A DNA stretch of 64,000 nt from Brachycybe producta (Eukaryota; Arthropoda; Diplopoda; Playtdesmida; Andrognathidae): contig JAUPFP010000056.1 in NCBI GenBank assembly GCA_036925085.1, positions 496,001 through 560,000 on the forward strand, in the 5' to 3' direction. The notes beneath the pieces were generated by a model. That model made no database searches, was not told the origin of the DNA, and worked only from the letters and a program-made list of their open reading frames with translations. This document shows positions 1 through 9,975 of this stretch, one piece after another. The first letter of the stretch is position 1, and every line of letters begins with the position of its first letter. The position numbers and the translations under genes were made by a program.

Positions 1-139
1 TCCAATGTCGGCCCTTTGATTTGGAATTTAATTGGCAACTAGGTTGTATAGTGTGATATAGTTCTAGTTGCAAAAATCATATCACAAGTTGCATTGCAAG
101 TTGAATTGCATCAGAAGTTGCTAGTGTGATAGGGGCTTA
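1..139. mobile_element. Right end of an AGCCC-type fold-back MITE
   Basis: Positions about 35-139 closely match the right half of the complete copy at 37179-37627: the same run of 'caagttgcattgcaagttga', 'agttgct.gtgat' and terminal GGGGCT followed by TAA. The left part of the element lies outside the window or has decayed. Non-coding and non-autonomous. Confidence 0.7.
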
Positions 140-854
140 AGATTTGTCATTTAATTTCTTCTTTCTTTCTTTTGTTTTTTGTTTTTTTTTTCAAATCTAA
201 AAAAACCTTTTGTTGTTTTGAGGTCTGAAGCAATCAGTGTCATGTTGCAACAAAAAAAAAATCGTGAGATGTGAGGGTCAAGTGGAAAGAAAAATCACGC
301 AATTTTTGTTTCTTTGACCACAAAGAAATAACAAAAGAAAAATAAATGAATTTGATTGGAAAACTTCTTCTTTATGAGATTTTTCAGAAGGATAAAATAA
401 AAATATATATAATGTACATAATTTAAAGGGGAGGAGGATGAAACATATAAAATAAGGGGGGGGGGGGGGAGAGATAAATCCTGAAAATACCGAAAAGCAT
501 GAAAAAGCACTTCTCTGCATTAAAACTAGGAGGGTAAAAAAGAGGGTAAGGATGGGGTGGGGTGGGGTGGGGGTGGGTTAAATAGGGAACAAGTGAAGTG
601 CCCACATGACATATACAAACATTATGTAATGATAACAATAATAATAATAATAATAAAAAAATAATAATAACAGGGTTGTTTCATTTAAATCACATGATTT
701 TAAGAAAATATTTTTAAAATAAACCAAATTTTTATGCAAATTATTTTATTAAATTTAATTAAGGTGATTTTAAAGCTGTAATTAACGCTTCGCTCGAATC
801 CTTTTATTGATTCCTCTGTCTTTCAGGTTTCAAAATGAAGAAAGAGTGACTAGA
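140..854. other. Low-complexity AT-rich spacer with G-runs
   Basis: No gene seen. Holds poly-T/poly-A runs, a 13-base G tract near 457-469, a GGGGT minisatellite near 553-580 and a short AAT repeat near 637-655. Open frames here are translations of these simple repeats. Confidence 0.6.
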
Positions 855-1200
855 AAGTGTTTTTTTTAAGAAACTAGAAGGGTTATAAGTTTATTTTCAT
901 GTTTGATATTTTTTTAAATAAGCTTTTTTTATGTCAGTATTCTTCTTTTACCATAAAAAAAAGTTTATTTTAAAAGATATCAACATAAAAATATTAAATG
1001 ATTCAGATACCCTTCTAGTTTCTAACACGGTTTCAATTTCTCCATCTTTTTTTTTTTTGAAAATGATCCAACTTTAAAGCAAACGCGATATTGTTTAAAA
1101 TTAATGTTTATTAAAAAAAAGTTTATTTTGAAAGATATCAACATGAAAAAAACGCTCTTTTAAGTAATTGAGCTACTCTTCTAGTTTCTAAAACTACTTT
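855..1200. repeat. ACTAGAAG fold-back repeat, one full and one half copy
   Basis: The most abundant repeat of the window. One arm reads 'gaaactagaag...tttcatgttgatatc..aaataa.cttttta'; the other is its reverse complement ('aagtttatttt.aaagatat', 'cttctagtttcta'). Full copy about 858-1047, extra right arm about 1109-1200. No coding potential and no clear target duplication, so the superfamily is not assigned. Confidence 0.6.
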
Positions 1201-1382
1201 TTCTTTAATTTTGCTCTTCTGAAATCCCGAGTTCGAAAATCAGCTAATTAAAATTTTAATTATATTGTCATTTACATTATGTTAAATTTGAATATTAACA
1301 TAATTAGTAATTGTTATGTAGTTTACTATTTTTAAACTTTGTAACTTTTAAAAAAAACTTCAACCCCCTCAGAAGGGTGCCA

Positions 1383-1734
1383 TACGGAGCCCTGTAAAGA
1401 ACATGAGTTATTTTTTTAATTTATCTGAAATTAAAAAAAAAAATATCTAACTAAAGTACGAACCATTATGATTGAAATTTCAGATATTTTGTTGGAAATG
1501 TCAGTTAGTTTGTTTGAAATTTCAGATATTTTGTTGGAAATGTCAGTTAGTTTGTTTGAAATTTCAGATATTTTGTTTGAAATTTCAGATATTTTGTTGG
1601 AAATGTCAGTTAGTTTGTTTGAAATTTCAGATATTTTGTTTGAAATTTCAGATATTTTGTTGGAAATGTCAGTTAGTTTGTTTGAAATTTCAGATAAAAT
1701 AAAAAAAAACTCATGTCCTTTACAGGGCTCCGTA
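1383..1734. mobile_element. TIR element TACGGAGCCCTGTAAAG
   Basis: Bounded by inverted termini: TACGGAGCCCTGTAAAG.ACAT at 1383 and its reverse complement ending at 1734. The same termini bound 48847-49328 and start the element at 63635. The interior here is the minisatellite at 1470-1697 rather than the palindrome of the 48.8-kb copy, so interiors differ between copies that share ends. No transposase. Confidence 0.75.
1470..1697. repeat. Minisatellite of about 21-bp half-units inside a TIR element
   Basis: Alternates two related units, 'gaaatttcagatattttg.t' and 'tggaaatgtcagttagtttg', about eleven in all. The unit length is a multiple of three, so two frames stay open (a 92-codon frame translates to a repeated ISDILLEMSVSLFE peptide). 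I read this as a repeat artefact, not a gene. Confidence 0.8.
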
Positions 1735-1788
1735 GTTCCAACATAGAAATTTAATTCTTTTTTTTTTAAAGATACTCAATAAAATAAC

Positions 1789-1990
1789 AGGCAATTAGAA
1801 ATCGAGAAGAACATAAATTGGCTCCGCCCTTTTTATGACGAACGCAACTTCTAATTGGTTGGTTATGTAGTCTGACTTCACATGCTCCGCCCTTTTCAAT
1901 GTCGAACCACACAACAAACCAATTAGAAGTTGCCAGTCGTCATAAAAAGGGCGGAGCTAACTTATGTTCGTCCCGATTTCTAATTGCGTG
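1789..1990. mobile_element. Fold-back element CAATTAGAAATCGGGA type
   Basis: Near-perfect inverted repeat: left end 'caggcaattagaaatcg', right end 'cgatttctaattgcgtg', with paired inner blocks such as 'ccgccctttttatgacga' and 'tcgtcataaaaagggcgg'. Related copies at 39669-39862, 48867-49073 and 63849-64000, and a diverged relative near 3512-3603. Confidence 0.8.
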
Positions 1991-2242
1991 TATAAAATAG
2001 GAGTTTTCTATAAGTTGGAACCCTGTTCAGAGGGTTCAAGTTGAAGCTCAAAACTTCAAGTGCCAAGTTTCTTTTTTTTTTTGAATTTATGTTTTCAAAA
2101 TGAAAATACTTTTAATAAAAATCTGATTTTTTTAAAAAGAATTTTCTGTTAAATCGTGATTTTTTTTTTAATCCAACCCCCAACCCTGAATGATAATTAA
2201 TTAATTAATTAATTAATAACTTAAAAAAAAACTTCGAAAACT
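1991..2242 (-). other. Probable Otx 3' UTR
   Basis: AT-rich sequence immediately 3' of the Otx stop codon on the minus strand, including a TTAA/ATTA run near 2197-2216. The UTR end is not defined: I found no convincing minus-strand AATAAA before the fold-back element begins. Confidence 0.4.
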
Positions 2243-3058
2243 TTAGAGAACCTGAAATTTCCACGTTGAGGATTTGTCGCTATATTCGAGGCAATCATTG
2301 GCCATCGAATTGAGGCCAGACACGTTCATAGGTGGAGTCCTAGGGGTCAACGCTTGAGCCGAAGCAAACCCATTGACCGGATGTGACGTCATGTGATGCG
2401 AGCCCGACATATTATTATTGGCACCATGCATCTGATGATGATGATGATGATGGTGATGGTTGAGTGACGTCACACCACCGTTCAAACCCGAATGTTGAAC
2501 CGCCGGTGACGTCAGATAGTCCATGTTAGTGTAATAGGAAGTGGGAGGTGCATAGTTCTGGGCGTAACAATTGGTGACGGCCACCGATTGGTTAGGAGTC
2601 ATCTGATAAGCGGAAGTTCTTTCGAGGCACCCTGTTCCACTGACACCAACACCAACACCACCACCACCACCACCACCACCGACACCGACACTCTGATGTC
2701 CAAAGTCTCCGATTGAGGCTGCCATGGCACCCATCGAGGCCGGACTCCAAATACCGTTAAACGGACTGTTAGCACCATTGTTCGATGACGTCAGAGTGGA
2801 TACTTGGGGCATTTTAAGAGGCGAATTCAATGATGAATGATGATGATGGCTCGGAGGTGGCTGAGTGATTCCTCCTCCTCCTCCTGGGCCTGAGGATGAG
2901 GTGGCGGTGGTCGTCGTAATTGGAGAATGAGATGATGGTGGTGGTGGTGGAACGGTGGTCGGAGATTTACTCTTTTTTGGTCGACTTTTCACGGGATCTC
3001 CGTTCTGTTGTTGTTTCTGTTGTTGACGGCATTTGGCTCGCCTGTTTTTAAACCACAC
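2243..3058 (-). CDS. Otx: Otx coding exon 3 (helix 3 to C-terminus)
   Basis: Acceptor 'tttgttgatgcag' precedes GTG TGG TTT (V84-W85-F86). Encodes residues 84-354: the end of the recognition helix, [16 protein letters not shown], a Lys/Ser/Pro-rich linker, a five-Pro run, a Gly run, HHHH, the IWSPAS motif, eight Gly, [12 protein letters not shown], eight His and the terminal [18 protein letters not shown], matching the Otx C-terminal repeat block. The His, Gly and Pro runs are encoded by slippage-prone GAT/CAC trinucleotides as seen on the plus strand, so run lengths may vary between alleles. Confidence 0.97.
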   Translation of the reverse strand: MWFKNRRAKCRQQQKQQQNGDPVKSRPKKSKSPTTVPPPPPSSHSPITTTTATSSSGPGGGGGITQPPPSHHHHSSLNSPLKMPQVSTLTSSNNGANSPFNGIWSPASMGAMAASIGDFGHQSVGVGGGGGGGGVGVGVSGTGCLERTSAYQMTPNQSVAVTNCYAQNYAPPTSYYTNMDYLTSPAVQHSGLNGGVTSLNHHHHHHHHQMHGANNNMSGSHHMTSHPVNGFASAQALTPRTPPMNVSGLNSMANDCLEYSDKSSTWKFQVL

Positions 3059-6000
3059 CTGCATCAACAAAAATATTCAATTAGTTAGAATGACAACTAA
3101 CATTTCTCTCATGATGATGATGATGATGATGACTTTTATACAATAGGCCTACATGTCATATCCGCCACATTTTCAATTTTTTTAAAACATAAAAAAAAGA
3201 AAATGTTTGAAATGTTGTCAAGTTTTGAACATTTTTTTTAAAGTGGCCCACTATAAAAAAAACAGTGGCTTGAAAACATTTAAATTTGCCCAGAGCCACA
3301 CATCACACACACTTCCTTCTTATACAGTATATATATTATACTGTCAATCTGCGGAATCCGTCAATCTGCATATTGCCTACGCAATCTGCAAAACAACCAA
3401 CCTGCTATAGTGAATCTGCAAAATTCAATACATTCCTTCTTATAAACAGTACTAGTGGGTAACCCGTCATAAATGACGGGAGCAAAATTCACAGGCAATT
3501 GTGCCCAGCATTAGAATTTTTTTTCCTCCGCCCTTTTATGCCGTCAGACCAAGTAACAAACCCAACAACCCAATTCATAAAAGGGCGGAGCAAAAAAAAT
3601 TCTAGTTTAATTTTGCTACTATTATCCCCTCCCCTTTTTTATATTTGAAAGAGAAAATGAGCGTTTCATTTTCTCTGGTGTACGCATGCGCGTCGTTTGT
3701 TCCTTTTTTACTCCTTTCATTTCTATTTCCGTCACCCCCTCCCACTTTTCTCTCTCCCCCCCCCCATTCTACACTTTCCAACCTTTTCCCCTCTCCAATT
3801 TAATATCATAGGATTCTTGGATGGGAATTTATATAAATTCCGACGTGGTTCAAGGGTTAAAACGTTACTCACATGAAAAGGACAGACCTGGCATAATATA
3901 TATATAATGTTACTGTTAATCTGCGGAATCAGTCAATCTGCATATTGCCTAGACAATTTGCAAAACAACCAACCTGCTATAGTGAATCTGCAAAATTCAA
4001 TACATTTTAGGTGTTGAATTCAGGCAGGGTTGGTTGTTTTGCAGATTGCTCAGATGACTCACTGAATGGGCCACCTAATTATTTGTTCTGGACACCTGAG
4101 GTTGTTGTTGCTTTTTTTTTAATATAACCATCACTTGAACAAAAAAAAATTGGTTACACTTTTGAGTTAATCTACATTTTAAGAGATTTGAATTATATTA
4201 GAAAACTAGAATTGTTAGGCGTATATTTCTAAAAAAAAAATCTTCAAACATTTTAATGTTGATAGGCCTATTCTTAACAAGGGATTCAAGGAACCCTATG
4301 GACCCTCCAGTTGCTTTAATATACGCTTTCATATATCAAACAACCAATTTTCTTTCATTGTTACATGCGTAGACACATGTACACGCATGCGCACAATGTG
4401 TATGCACATGGTACACGCATGCGCGCAATGTGTACGCACATGTACACATGTGCGCGCAAATTTTTGACGAAACTAGAATTGCCGGTGAACAAGCTTAAAG
4501 TATTTCAATGAAAATACTTCTGAAAATTAACATTTCATTAAATTTTGAAGTGAAAATCAATAAAGGTTGATATTTTGAAACTTCTGTGTTAAAATGTTTA
4601 TTTTTTTATGAATATTCTATCCAATTCAACAGCTATTCTAGTTTTTAATAAACTTTCAGTTCATTTAAAAAAAAAAATTCTTTCTAACCACAGTATTCAA
4701 AAAACTTTCCTTAAAATAAAGTTAAGCTTAAATCATGACGCAAGGCAAAACTCTCTAATAATAAATCTATGGAGAGTTTTTAAGTTTCGCTTTGACTTTA
4801 AGTAACGTTTTAAAATATGACTAATAAAACTCCGAATAACAAAAGTTTTATTTAATTCATCAAATTAAAAAGTTGTGATTTTTTACAAGTTTATGACTTA
4901 AAAAATTTCTTAAGTTTCAAAAGCCCCAGCAAATGTTATATACCAAGGGGCCAGGACCTTTCGGACGACCTTAAGGACAAGGTCCCACATACAAAAAAAA
5001 ACTCGTATACGAAAAATACGACTGAAAATAGAATTAATTTATCTAAAAGTTGTCAGAAATTTAGCTTTTTTTAAACACTTAGATTCTGTTTTCATTCGCA
5101 TTTTCAGTTGGCGTTTTCTGCGTGTGGAAAAAGAAATTAAACGAATTCAAAATATTATATTAAAATATATATATATAGCATATGTTTATCAAGTCCCTTG
5201 ACACACAAACCACTTTTAGTGGTCGATATTCGACTGCAAAATGAAGTTGCATTGGTGGTTCAGCTGTGGTTACATTGCAAAGTGGTTACAAAGTGGTTGC
5301 AATGTATTCTTTATGGAAAGATTCTAAGTGGTCGCGGTTTCAGCTTCAATTTGCAATCGAATATCGACCACTAAAAGTGGTCTGTGTGTTCGGCGTTCCA
5401 ACCCTAAATGGATTTCTTTTTCAAAATATTATATAAGACGCAAAAAAGTCCATCCAGAAATTTAACAAAGGGAATTTATTTTAGTGCTCCAATTTGTATA
5501 ATGGAGCGTGTAATGGAGTCGTTGTCCAGGAAGAAGCAAACTACTCACTTGGACTCTCGATTCCGGTAGTGAGATCTTGAGAGCAACTTCTTCTCGCATA
5601 AAAATGTCCGGATAACGTGTTTTCGAGAAAAGTGATTCCAGAATGTCCAGTTGAGCTCGAGTAAAAGTTGTTCTTTCTCTTCTTTGTTTTCGAGGATTGC
5701 CTTTTAAATTAAAATTGTCGCAAATTTTAGTGATGATTTACTATTTATTGTTATTGCCATTTCAAGTGACTTTAATAATATAACGAGCAGAGCGAGTCAT
5801 TTTCTAGGCCCAATTATTACCATATTATAGCTGTTTCAAGTGACTTTAATAAATCACTAATATAACGAGCAGAGCGAGTCATTTTTTTGCCCAAATATTA
5901 CCATATTATAGCTGTTTCAAGTAACTTTAATAAATTACTAATATAACGAGCAGAGCGAGTCATTTTTTTTAGGCCCAAATATTACCATATTATAGCTGTT

Positions 6001-9000
6001 TCAAGTAAAATTTTCTTTTTTAATCAACTTTGAATTCATTGAAAAATTCAATATTGTTGATTTTGTAAAATCAGATCATGAAATAACTTTAGCTTCTTTA
6101 GAAAAAAAAAAATTAGAACTTAAAAGTATTTTAAAACTAGAATAGTTATATAAATAACACCTTGTAAAATAGTAGAAAAAATATCTAAAAAAAAATGTAT
6201 GTGTTTCATTTCAAATTTTGATATTTTCAATATTTATAAATATAAAAAATTTGCTATTAAAAATATTATTAGCGAAAAATTATAATTGTTAAGAGGCTAA
6301 AATCAGGAAGAATTCTAATGAAGTCTCTAGCCTCTAAACATAACTTTTTTTTTAATTTTAACAAAAGCATAATTTGAAAATAACTTTAGCTCCATTTTCT
6401 TTACTACTCTAGTTTTTAACTCAATTTCAATTTCTTTTTAAAAGTTAGGACACAAATAAAGTGTCCGGAAACCACTTTTCTCTATAAACTCAAAAGTCAA
6501 TGGTTTCCAAAATCACATTTGTCAATTAAAATTCAAAGTTTCTTGAAATATTTGAACCAAAAAAAAAAATGATGTTTGTTTTCGTTTTCCTAATATTATT
6601 TTAAAAATGACACTTTTTTTTATCTAAACAATTTTGCAATCTTGAATAATTAATTAATCAACGACATTATCATCAATCATTATACAGCCATCATCAATAT
6701 TATAGAAGATATCGATTTCTTTCCAAGTATTTAATTTTGTAAATCATTTAAACTTATTCTAATTTTCAGTTTTGCGTTTGTTCCACTTGGCGCTTGTTCA
6801 GTTTGACGCTTGATCAGCGCTCCCCCCCCAAAAAAAAATAAAAGGCACTTGAAATGGCATTTGTCAAATTCGTTTGTATCATTTTGATTTTGCAGCAACA
6901 ACTACATAATTAATTAATTAATTATCGTTAAAACCCAATTCGCAATTCCAAATATTCCATGAACCCAATTTATTTCTTTATAAATTGTTATAAGCTTGGT
7001 TTTAAAAACGCAACTTTCTATAATATAATCATTTAACTTAAATGTAGTGGACAGTGGTCAAATATATAGCTATTTTGTTATCCTGACCCATGCACCTTCT
7101 AATGGATCACTTTCTGAATTAAATAGTTAGATTCTATTTTTGATTGATAAGTTAATTTTAATTAGACACTTTCTATAGTTTGGTTTGTTTTTTTAATGGC
7201 TTCCCCTAGCTGTCAATAACAGCTGCTTATTATATACTAAATAGCCGTATTACAGCAGCTTTTTTTTTTCAAATATACTTTGGCCCCCTAATTATAAGGT
7301 AAATAAACATACAGAGGGGAGAGAGGGGGAGGGGGTGTCCTATCAGATCATGATTCATGACAAACACAAATTTGTTAACTTAATATTTAAATTAATTGTG
7401 TTTACTTTACAATAGTAGGCCTATATTTACATATATAGACATTTGCCCTAAAGACACTTGCCCTAAAATCATTAGCACTAAAGGGACATTTGCCCTAAAA
7501 CCATTTGCCCTAAAGGAACATTTGCCCTGAAACCATTTGCCCTAAAGACAGTTGCCTTATGGACACTTGCCCTATAAGGACATTTGCCCTGAAAGAACAT
7601 TTGCCCTAAAAGGATGTTTGCCTCAAAAGGACATTTGCCCTAAAACCATTTGCCCTAAAAAGATGTTTGCCCTAAAGATACATTTGTCCTGAAACCATTT
7701 GTCCTAAATACACTTGCCCTATGAACACTTGCCCTAAAGCCATGTTAAATTGATTCTGCATGCCGCAGGCTCGCAAAAAAAGCCAAATGATATAAATTTC
7801 CACTACTGATTAGGGCAAATGTCCTTTTAGCACAAGTGGTTTTAGGGCAAATGTCCCTTTAGGGCAAGTGTCTGTACGGCGAATGTCCCGCACCCATAGA
7901 TCATAAGCAGGGGCATTATAAGATATGATTGTCATATTTTTATGATGTTTTTTTTTCTTCTGTAAGGAGGCCAATGGATTAAATAAACTACTGTAGAGTC
8001 GTAACTGAACTGCGGATTTTCATATTGACTTGGTTTAAACTAAATTTTTTATGACAATTTAAAAATGACCAAAAATTTTAATTTTTGGACAAAAGTGGGC
8101 TTTTGTCTCAAAAACTAGAAGTGTAATAATACAATACAAAATTGCAAATAAAAAGTTTATTTTGAAAGATAATAACATGAAAATCCTTTCAAACGTTCAA
8201 ATTTACTCCTCTAGTTTCTAAAAAAAAAACAATTAAAACTTCTTAAAAGTTGCTTTCTGAAATGCAAAATAACTAAAAAAAAGAGTTGCCTATTTTGTAA
8301 TGGCAACTTATATATAAAACATCTTAATAAAATACTAATACAGGGTGGCCTCAGTACAGAAAAAGGCAATAAGAGTCAGAAGACTGTCATATTATTATGG
8401 TAAATTGTTATATCTAGTACCTCATAGCCATACAACAGTCACAAAAGCAAATTATAAAATAATTATATTAAGATAAATATTATTTTAATGACTGTCATTG
8501 ACATACAGTGTCATAAGACTCATAACAGTCATAAAACAATATGAAAAATATAGTCACAATTTTATGACTTTTTGTTTCTGTAATGTGGCTTCCCTCACCG
8601 GTGAACATTATTTAGTTTCATGGAATAGCAAGAAAATAAATGTTTCTTGCAAAATTGTGATTGCAAATTGTGTCATAAGCGGTAATCACACTGACTACAT
8701 ATCACTGAAAGATTTATTGCAAGAATTTTTTAAAAAAAACATTGTCGTAAGTCTTGCAAGAACATATTGCAAAATAAGCGTTTTCTCTTAAGTATATATA
8801 GTCCAAAATAATTATAAGAAATTCGATCACAATTTAATGCTTAAGATAGATATTTATTATGTATTTGGCCCTCCAGATGGCGCGCCTACGTGGCTATTAT
8901 GTTCTATAAGAGGTATTTTTCCTCTCCCAACCTGCGGTTTTTGAGAAAATGTTGTGTTTTTTTGAGAGAAATATTACGAAAAAAATTCAAAGTTTTTTAG

Positions 9001-9633
9001 AAACTAGAATAGTAATGGTGTTAATGCTAAAAGTTTTTTTTTTCATAATGATATCTTTCAAAACAAACTTTTTATGACAAGTTTGAAAAAGTCAATAAAT
9101 AGTTTTTCATTAAATCTTAATGGAAAAAACCCTAAAAAGGGTCATTTTTCAAACTGAACTATAAAATGTTTATTTTTTAAGATATTGCCATGAAAAAAAC
9201 TATTAGCATCATCTTTTAGTACTTTTACCCTTCTAGTTTTGAAAACACTTTGTATTTTTTTTTTCGTAATATTGTTTGTGTTCAGATTTTCCAAAAAAAA
9301 AAAAAGAAAAACATCTATGGAACTTAGCATTAGCCAGCACTGTCTGAGGATCAGGAAACAAAAACCAAAATAAATATCTATTCAGCCACATCTATTCAGC
9401 CAGTGTGATAACCCATTTTTTTGTTTTGTTGTTGTTCATAAGAGCAATTTACATGCAAAATTACTAGATGCAAGACAATTAGTCTCACACATGGTCCAGC
9501 TTGAACTCATCCAGGATGTGGAGGAGAGCACCCCACCTGGATATCCGACGCTAGGATGCAACAGGTCCATGGTACAAGCAGGTCCAGATAGGCCATTCAT
9601 TGCAGAATAGGGCGAACCCTTGAGGTAGGCCAT
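2243..9633 (-). CDS. Otx: Otx (orthodenticle) homeobox transcription factor, complete, 3 coding exons
   Basis: Sequence-specific DNA-binding regulator of anterior/head and neural patterning. Joining 9633-9537, 5700-5549 and 3058-2243 gives 354 residues. The N-terminus (MAYLK, then [12 protein letters not shown]) is the typical Otx leader. The homeodomain is residues 38-97, with F at position 8, WFKN in helix 3 and lysine at position 50, the bicoid/Otx-class residue that recognises TAATCC. Both introns lie at the classical Otx sites: just before [11 protein letters not shown] (phase 1) and within helix 3 between ESRVQ and VWFKN (phase 0). Downstream are a Q/K-rich stretch, an IWSP motif (residues 186-189), a Gly/Val run, an eight-His run (284-291) and the conserved tail ending WKFQVL. 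Length is normal for the family. All four splice junctions have GT/AG and preserve the frame. Neighbour: Ehbp1, upstream on the same strand. Confidence 0.97.
3059..4062. repeat. Otx intron 2, proximal part: dispersed 'caatctgcatattgcct' repeats
   Basis: Two direct copies of a unit reading 'caatctgcatattgcct...caaaacaaccaacctgct..agtgaatctgc' at about 3340-3440 and 3905-4015. The second carries an inverted tail 'ggttggttgttttgcagatt' at 4028-4047. Related fragments occur near 25380-25620 and 26280-26380. A short GC-rich hairpin (3512-3603) with 'ccgcccttttatg' arms resembles the CAATTAGAAATC fold-back family. A (ATG)n run sits at 3112-3131. Confidence 0.6.
4063..5194. other. Otx intron 2, distal part: spacer with a CpG-containing alternating purine/pyrimidine tract
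   Basis: No exon seen. About 4370-4458 is a series of 'acacgcatgcgc', 'gtgtatgcacatg' and 'acatgtgcgcgc' blocks, nearly strictly alternating purine/pyrimidine and rich in CpG/TpG. The remainder is AT-rich spacer; the 65-codon frame at 4608-4805 shows no family resemblance. Confidence 0.5.
5195..5404. mobile_element. Fold-back MITE, GACACACAGACCAC type
   Basis: Left arm 'cccttgacacacaaaccactttt' region, right arm its complement ending 'gtctgtgtgtt..caaccc' before TAA. Inner arms 'tggtcgatattcgactgc' and 'tcgaatatcgacca' pair. Same family as 51617-51764, 57454-57656 and the diverged 58406-58580. Lies in Otx intron 2, about 145 bp from the homeodomain exon. Confidence 0.75.
5549..5700 (-). CDS. 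Otx: Otx coding exon 2 (homeodomain helices 1-2)
   Basis: 152 nt, entered in phase 1 after acceptor 'ttaaaag' and left in phase 0 at donor CAA|gtgagt. Encodes the second part of a split Gly codon and then 50 residues: [12 protein letters not shown], the TRAQLDILE helix, [18 protein letters not shown] and SLPESRVQ. Relative to the usual Otx sequence only conservative changes are visible (I for V in LDILE, S for A, ISLPE for INLPE). The exon is under 60 codons and is found by recognising the homeodomain, not by frame length. Confidence 0.97.
5757..6005. repeat. Tandem repeat, three units of about 85 bp
   Basis: Each unit reads 'tttcaagt.actttaataa.t.actaatataacgagcagagcgagtcatttttt' followed by 'aggccca.atattaccatattatagctg'. 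Begins about 55 bp upstream of the homeodomain exon acceptor, within intron 1. No coding potential. Confidence 0.85.
6006..6879. other. Otx intron 1 spacer, AT-rich
   Basis: No exon or clear transposon. A short fragment at about 6768-6830 ('ttggcgcttgttcagtttg') is related to the palindrome at 27283-27487. The rest is A/T-rich with homopolymer runs. Confidence 0.5.
6880..7260. promoter_or_regulatory. Candidate intronic regulatory block (non-repetitive)
   Basis: About 380 bp of intron 1 with no detectable similarity to other parts of the window, flanked by repeats. Contains clustered homeodomain-type cores (TTAATTAATTAATTA near 6910, 'ttttaattag' near 7156), a GATA-like 'gattgataag' near 7142 and an E-box palindrome region 'cagctg' near 7220. 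These motifs are common by chance in AT-rich DNA; the call rests on absence of repeats and is weak. Confidence 0.2.
7437..7890. repeat. Inverted minisatellite array (ACATTTGCCCTAAA)
   Basis: Left arm (about 7440-7740) is roughly twenty direct units of 'acatttgccctaaa' or 'aaccatttgccctaaa'. After a 70-bp loop the right arm (about 7811-7890) has the inverse, 'tagggcaaatgtcc', about four times. A fold-back whose arms are minisatellites, with a much longer left arm. Confidence 0.85.
8105..8235. repeat. ACTAGAAG fold-back repeat copy
   Basis: Left arm truncated ('aaaactagaagtgtaataa'), right arm 'aaaaagtttattttgaaagata...tactcctctagtttcta'. Same family as 855-1200. Confidence 0.6.
8342..8599. 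mobile_element. Fold-back MITE with AGTCATAAAA arms
   Basis: Inverted ends 'agggtggcctcagtacagaa' and 'ttctgtaatgtggcttccct'; inner arms carry 'gactgtcat', 'gcaaatta' and the complementary 'ttttatgactttt'. Two further copies are each nested in another element (about 30905-31100 and 49700-49895). Confidence 0.65.
8840..9403. mobile_element. Composite fold-back: AGATATTTATT termini around an ACTAGAAG repeat
   Basis: Outer arms 'agatatttattatgtatttg' (about 8847) and 'aaaataaatatctattcagcca' region (about 9369-9391) match those of 10932-11462. The inner part, about 8990-9250, is an ACTAGAAG fold-back. Ends about 130 bp downstream of the Otx exon 1 donor. Confidence 0.6.
9537..9633 (-). CDS. Otx: Otx coding exon 1 (start codon)
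   Basis: 97 nt; ATG at 9633-9631 (context TTAAATGG). Encodes [32 protein letters not shown] and the first base of a Gly codon, ending CCAG|GTGGGG. MAYLK and the [10 protein letters not shown] block are the conserved N-terminus of Otx proteins and fix the start. The open frame continues 34 codons past the donor, but that part is intron and is not Otx-like. Confidence 0.95.
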
Positions 9634-9975
9634 TTAATAAATTAACAACGACAACAACAGAAAAGTATCACGTGCTTGCTTTGCTTTGCTTTGCTTGTTA
9701 CTTATGATGATGATGATGATGAAGAAGACACTCAAGAGATCACTTCTGATATGGTGTTATTGGTGCTGCAGCAAGGATGTCTCTAGAAGAACGGTGGAGA
9801 GAGGGTCACAGTTTGCAAAACTGGATCCTTAATTTTGGAGCTTAAGTTGCAACACAAACAACACAAGCACCACAAGTCACTAGATTATGGAGAAGAGGTG
9901 GTGGCAAGTCCAGGTCCACTAGGTCCATGTAGCAACACCTCTCCCAATTCTCCCCCTCTATACACTTATTGTTTA
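9634..9975 (-). promoter_or_regulatory. Otx: Otx 5' leader and possible proximal promoter
   Basis: Non-repetitive, more GC-rich than its surroundings. On the minus strand two acceptor-like sites lie upstream of the ATG: 'catccttgctgcag' ending at 9766 (the better one) and 'catcatcatcataag' ending at 9701. Either could join a distal 5' exon to this leader. A 'tgtataga' TATA-like string near 9955-9962 would alternatively allow a proximal start. Sequence alone does not decide between them. Confidence 0.45.

Noticed and set aside
1468-1746. 92-codon and 76-codon plus-strand frames
   Set aside because: They are translations of a minisatellite with unit length divisible by three inside a TIR element; two frames are open at once, which is expected for such a repeat.
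9436-9536. Continuation of the Otx exon 1 frame to a stop at 9436
   Set aside because: The donor CCAG|GTGGGG at 9537 gives a phase-1 join to the homeodomain exon, the standard Otx structure. The 34 read-through codons have no similarity to Otx. A short truncated isoform cannot be excluded without RNA.
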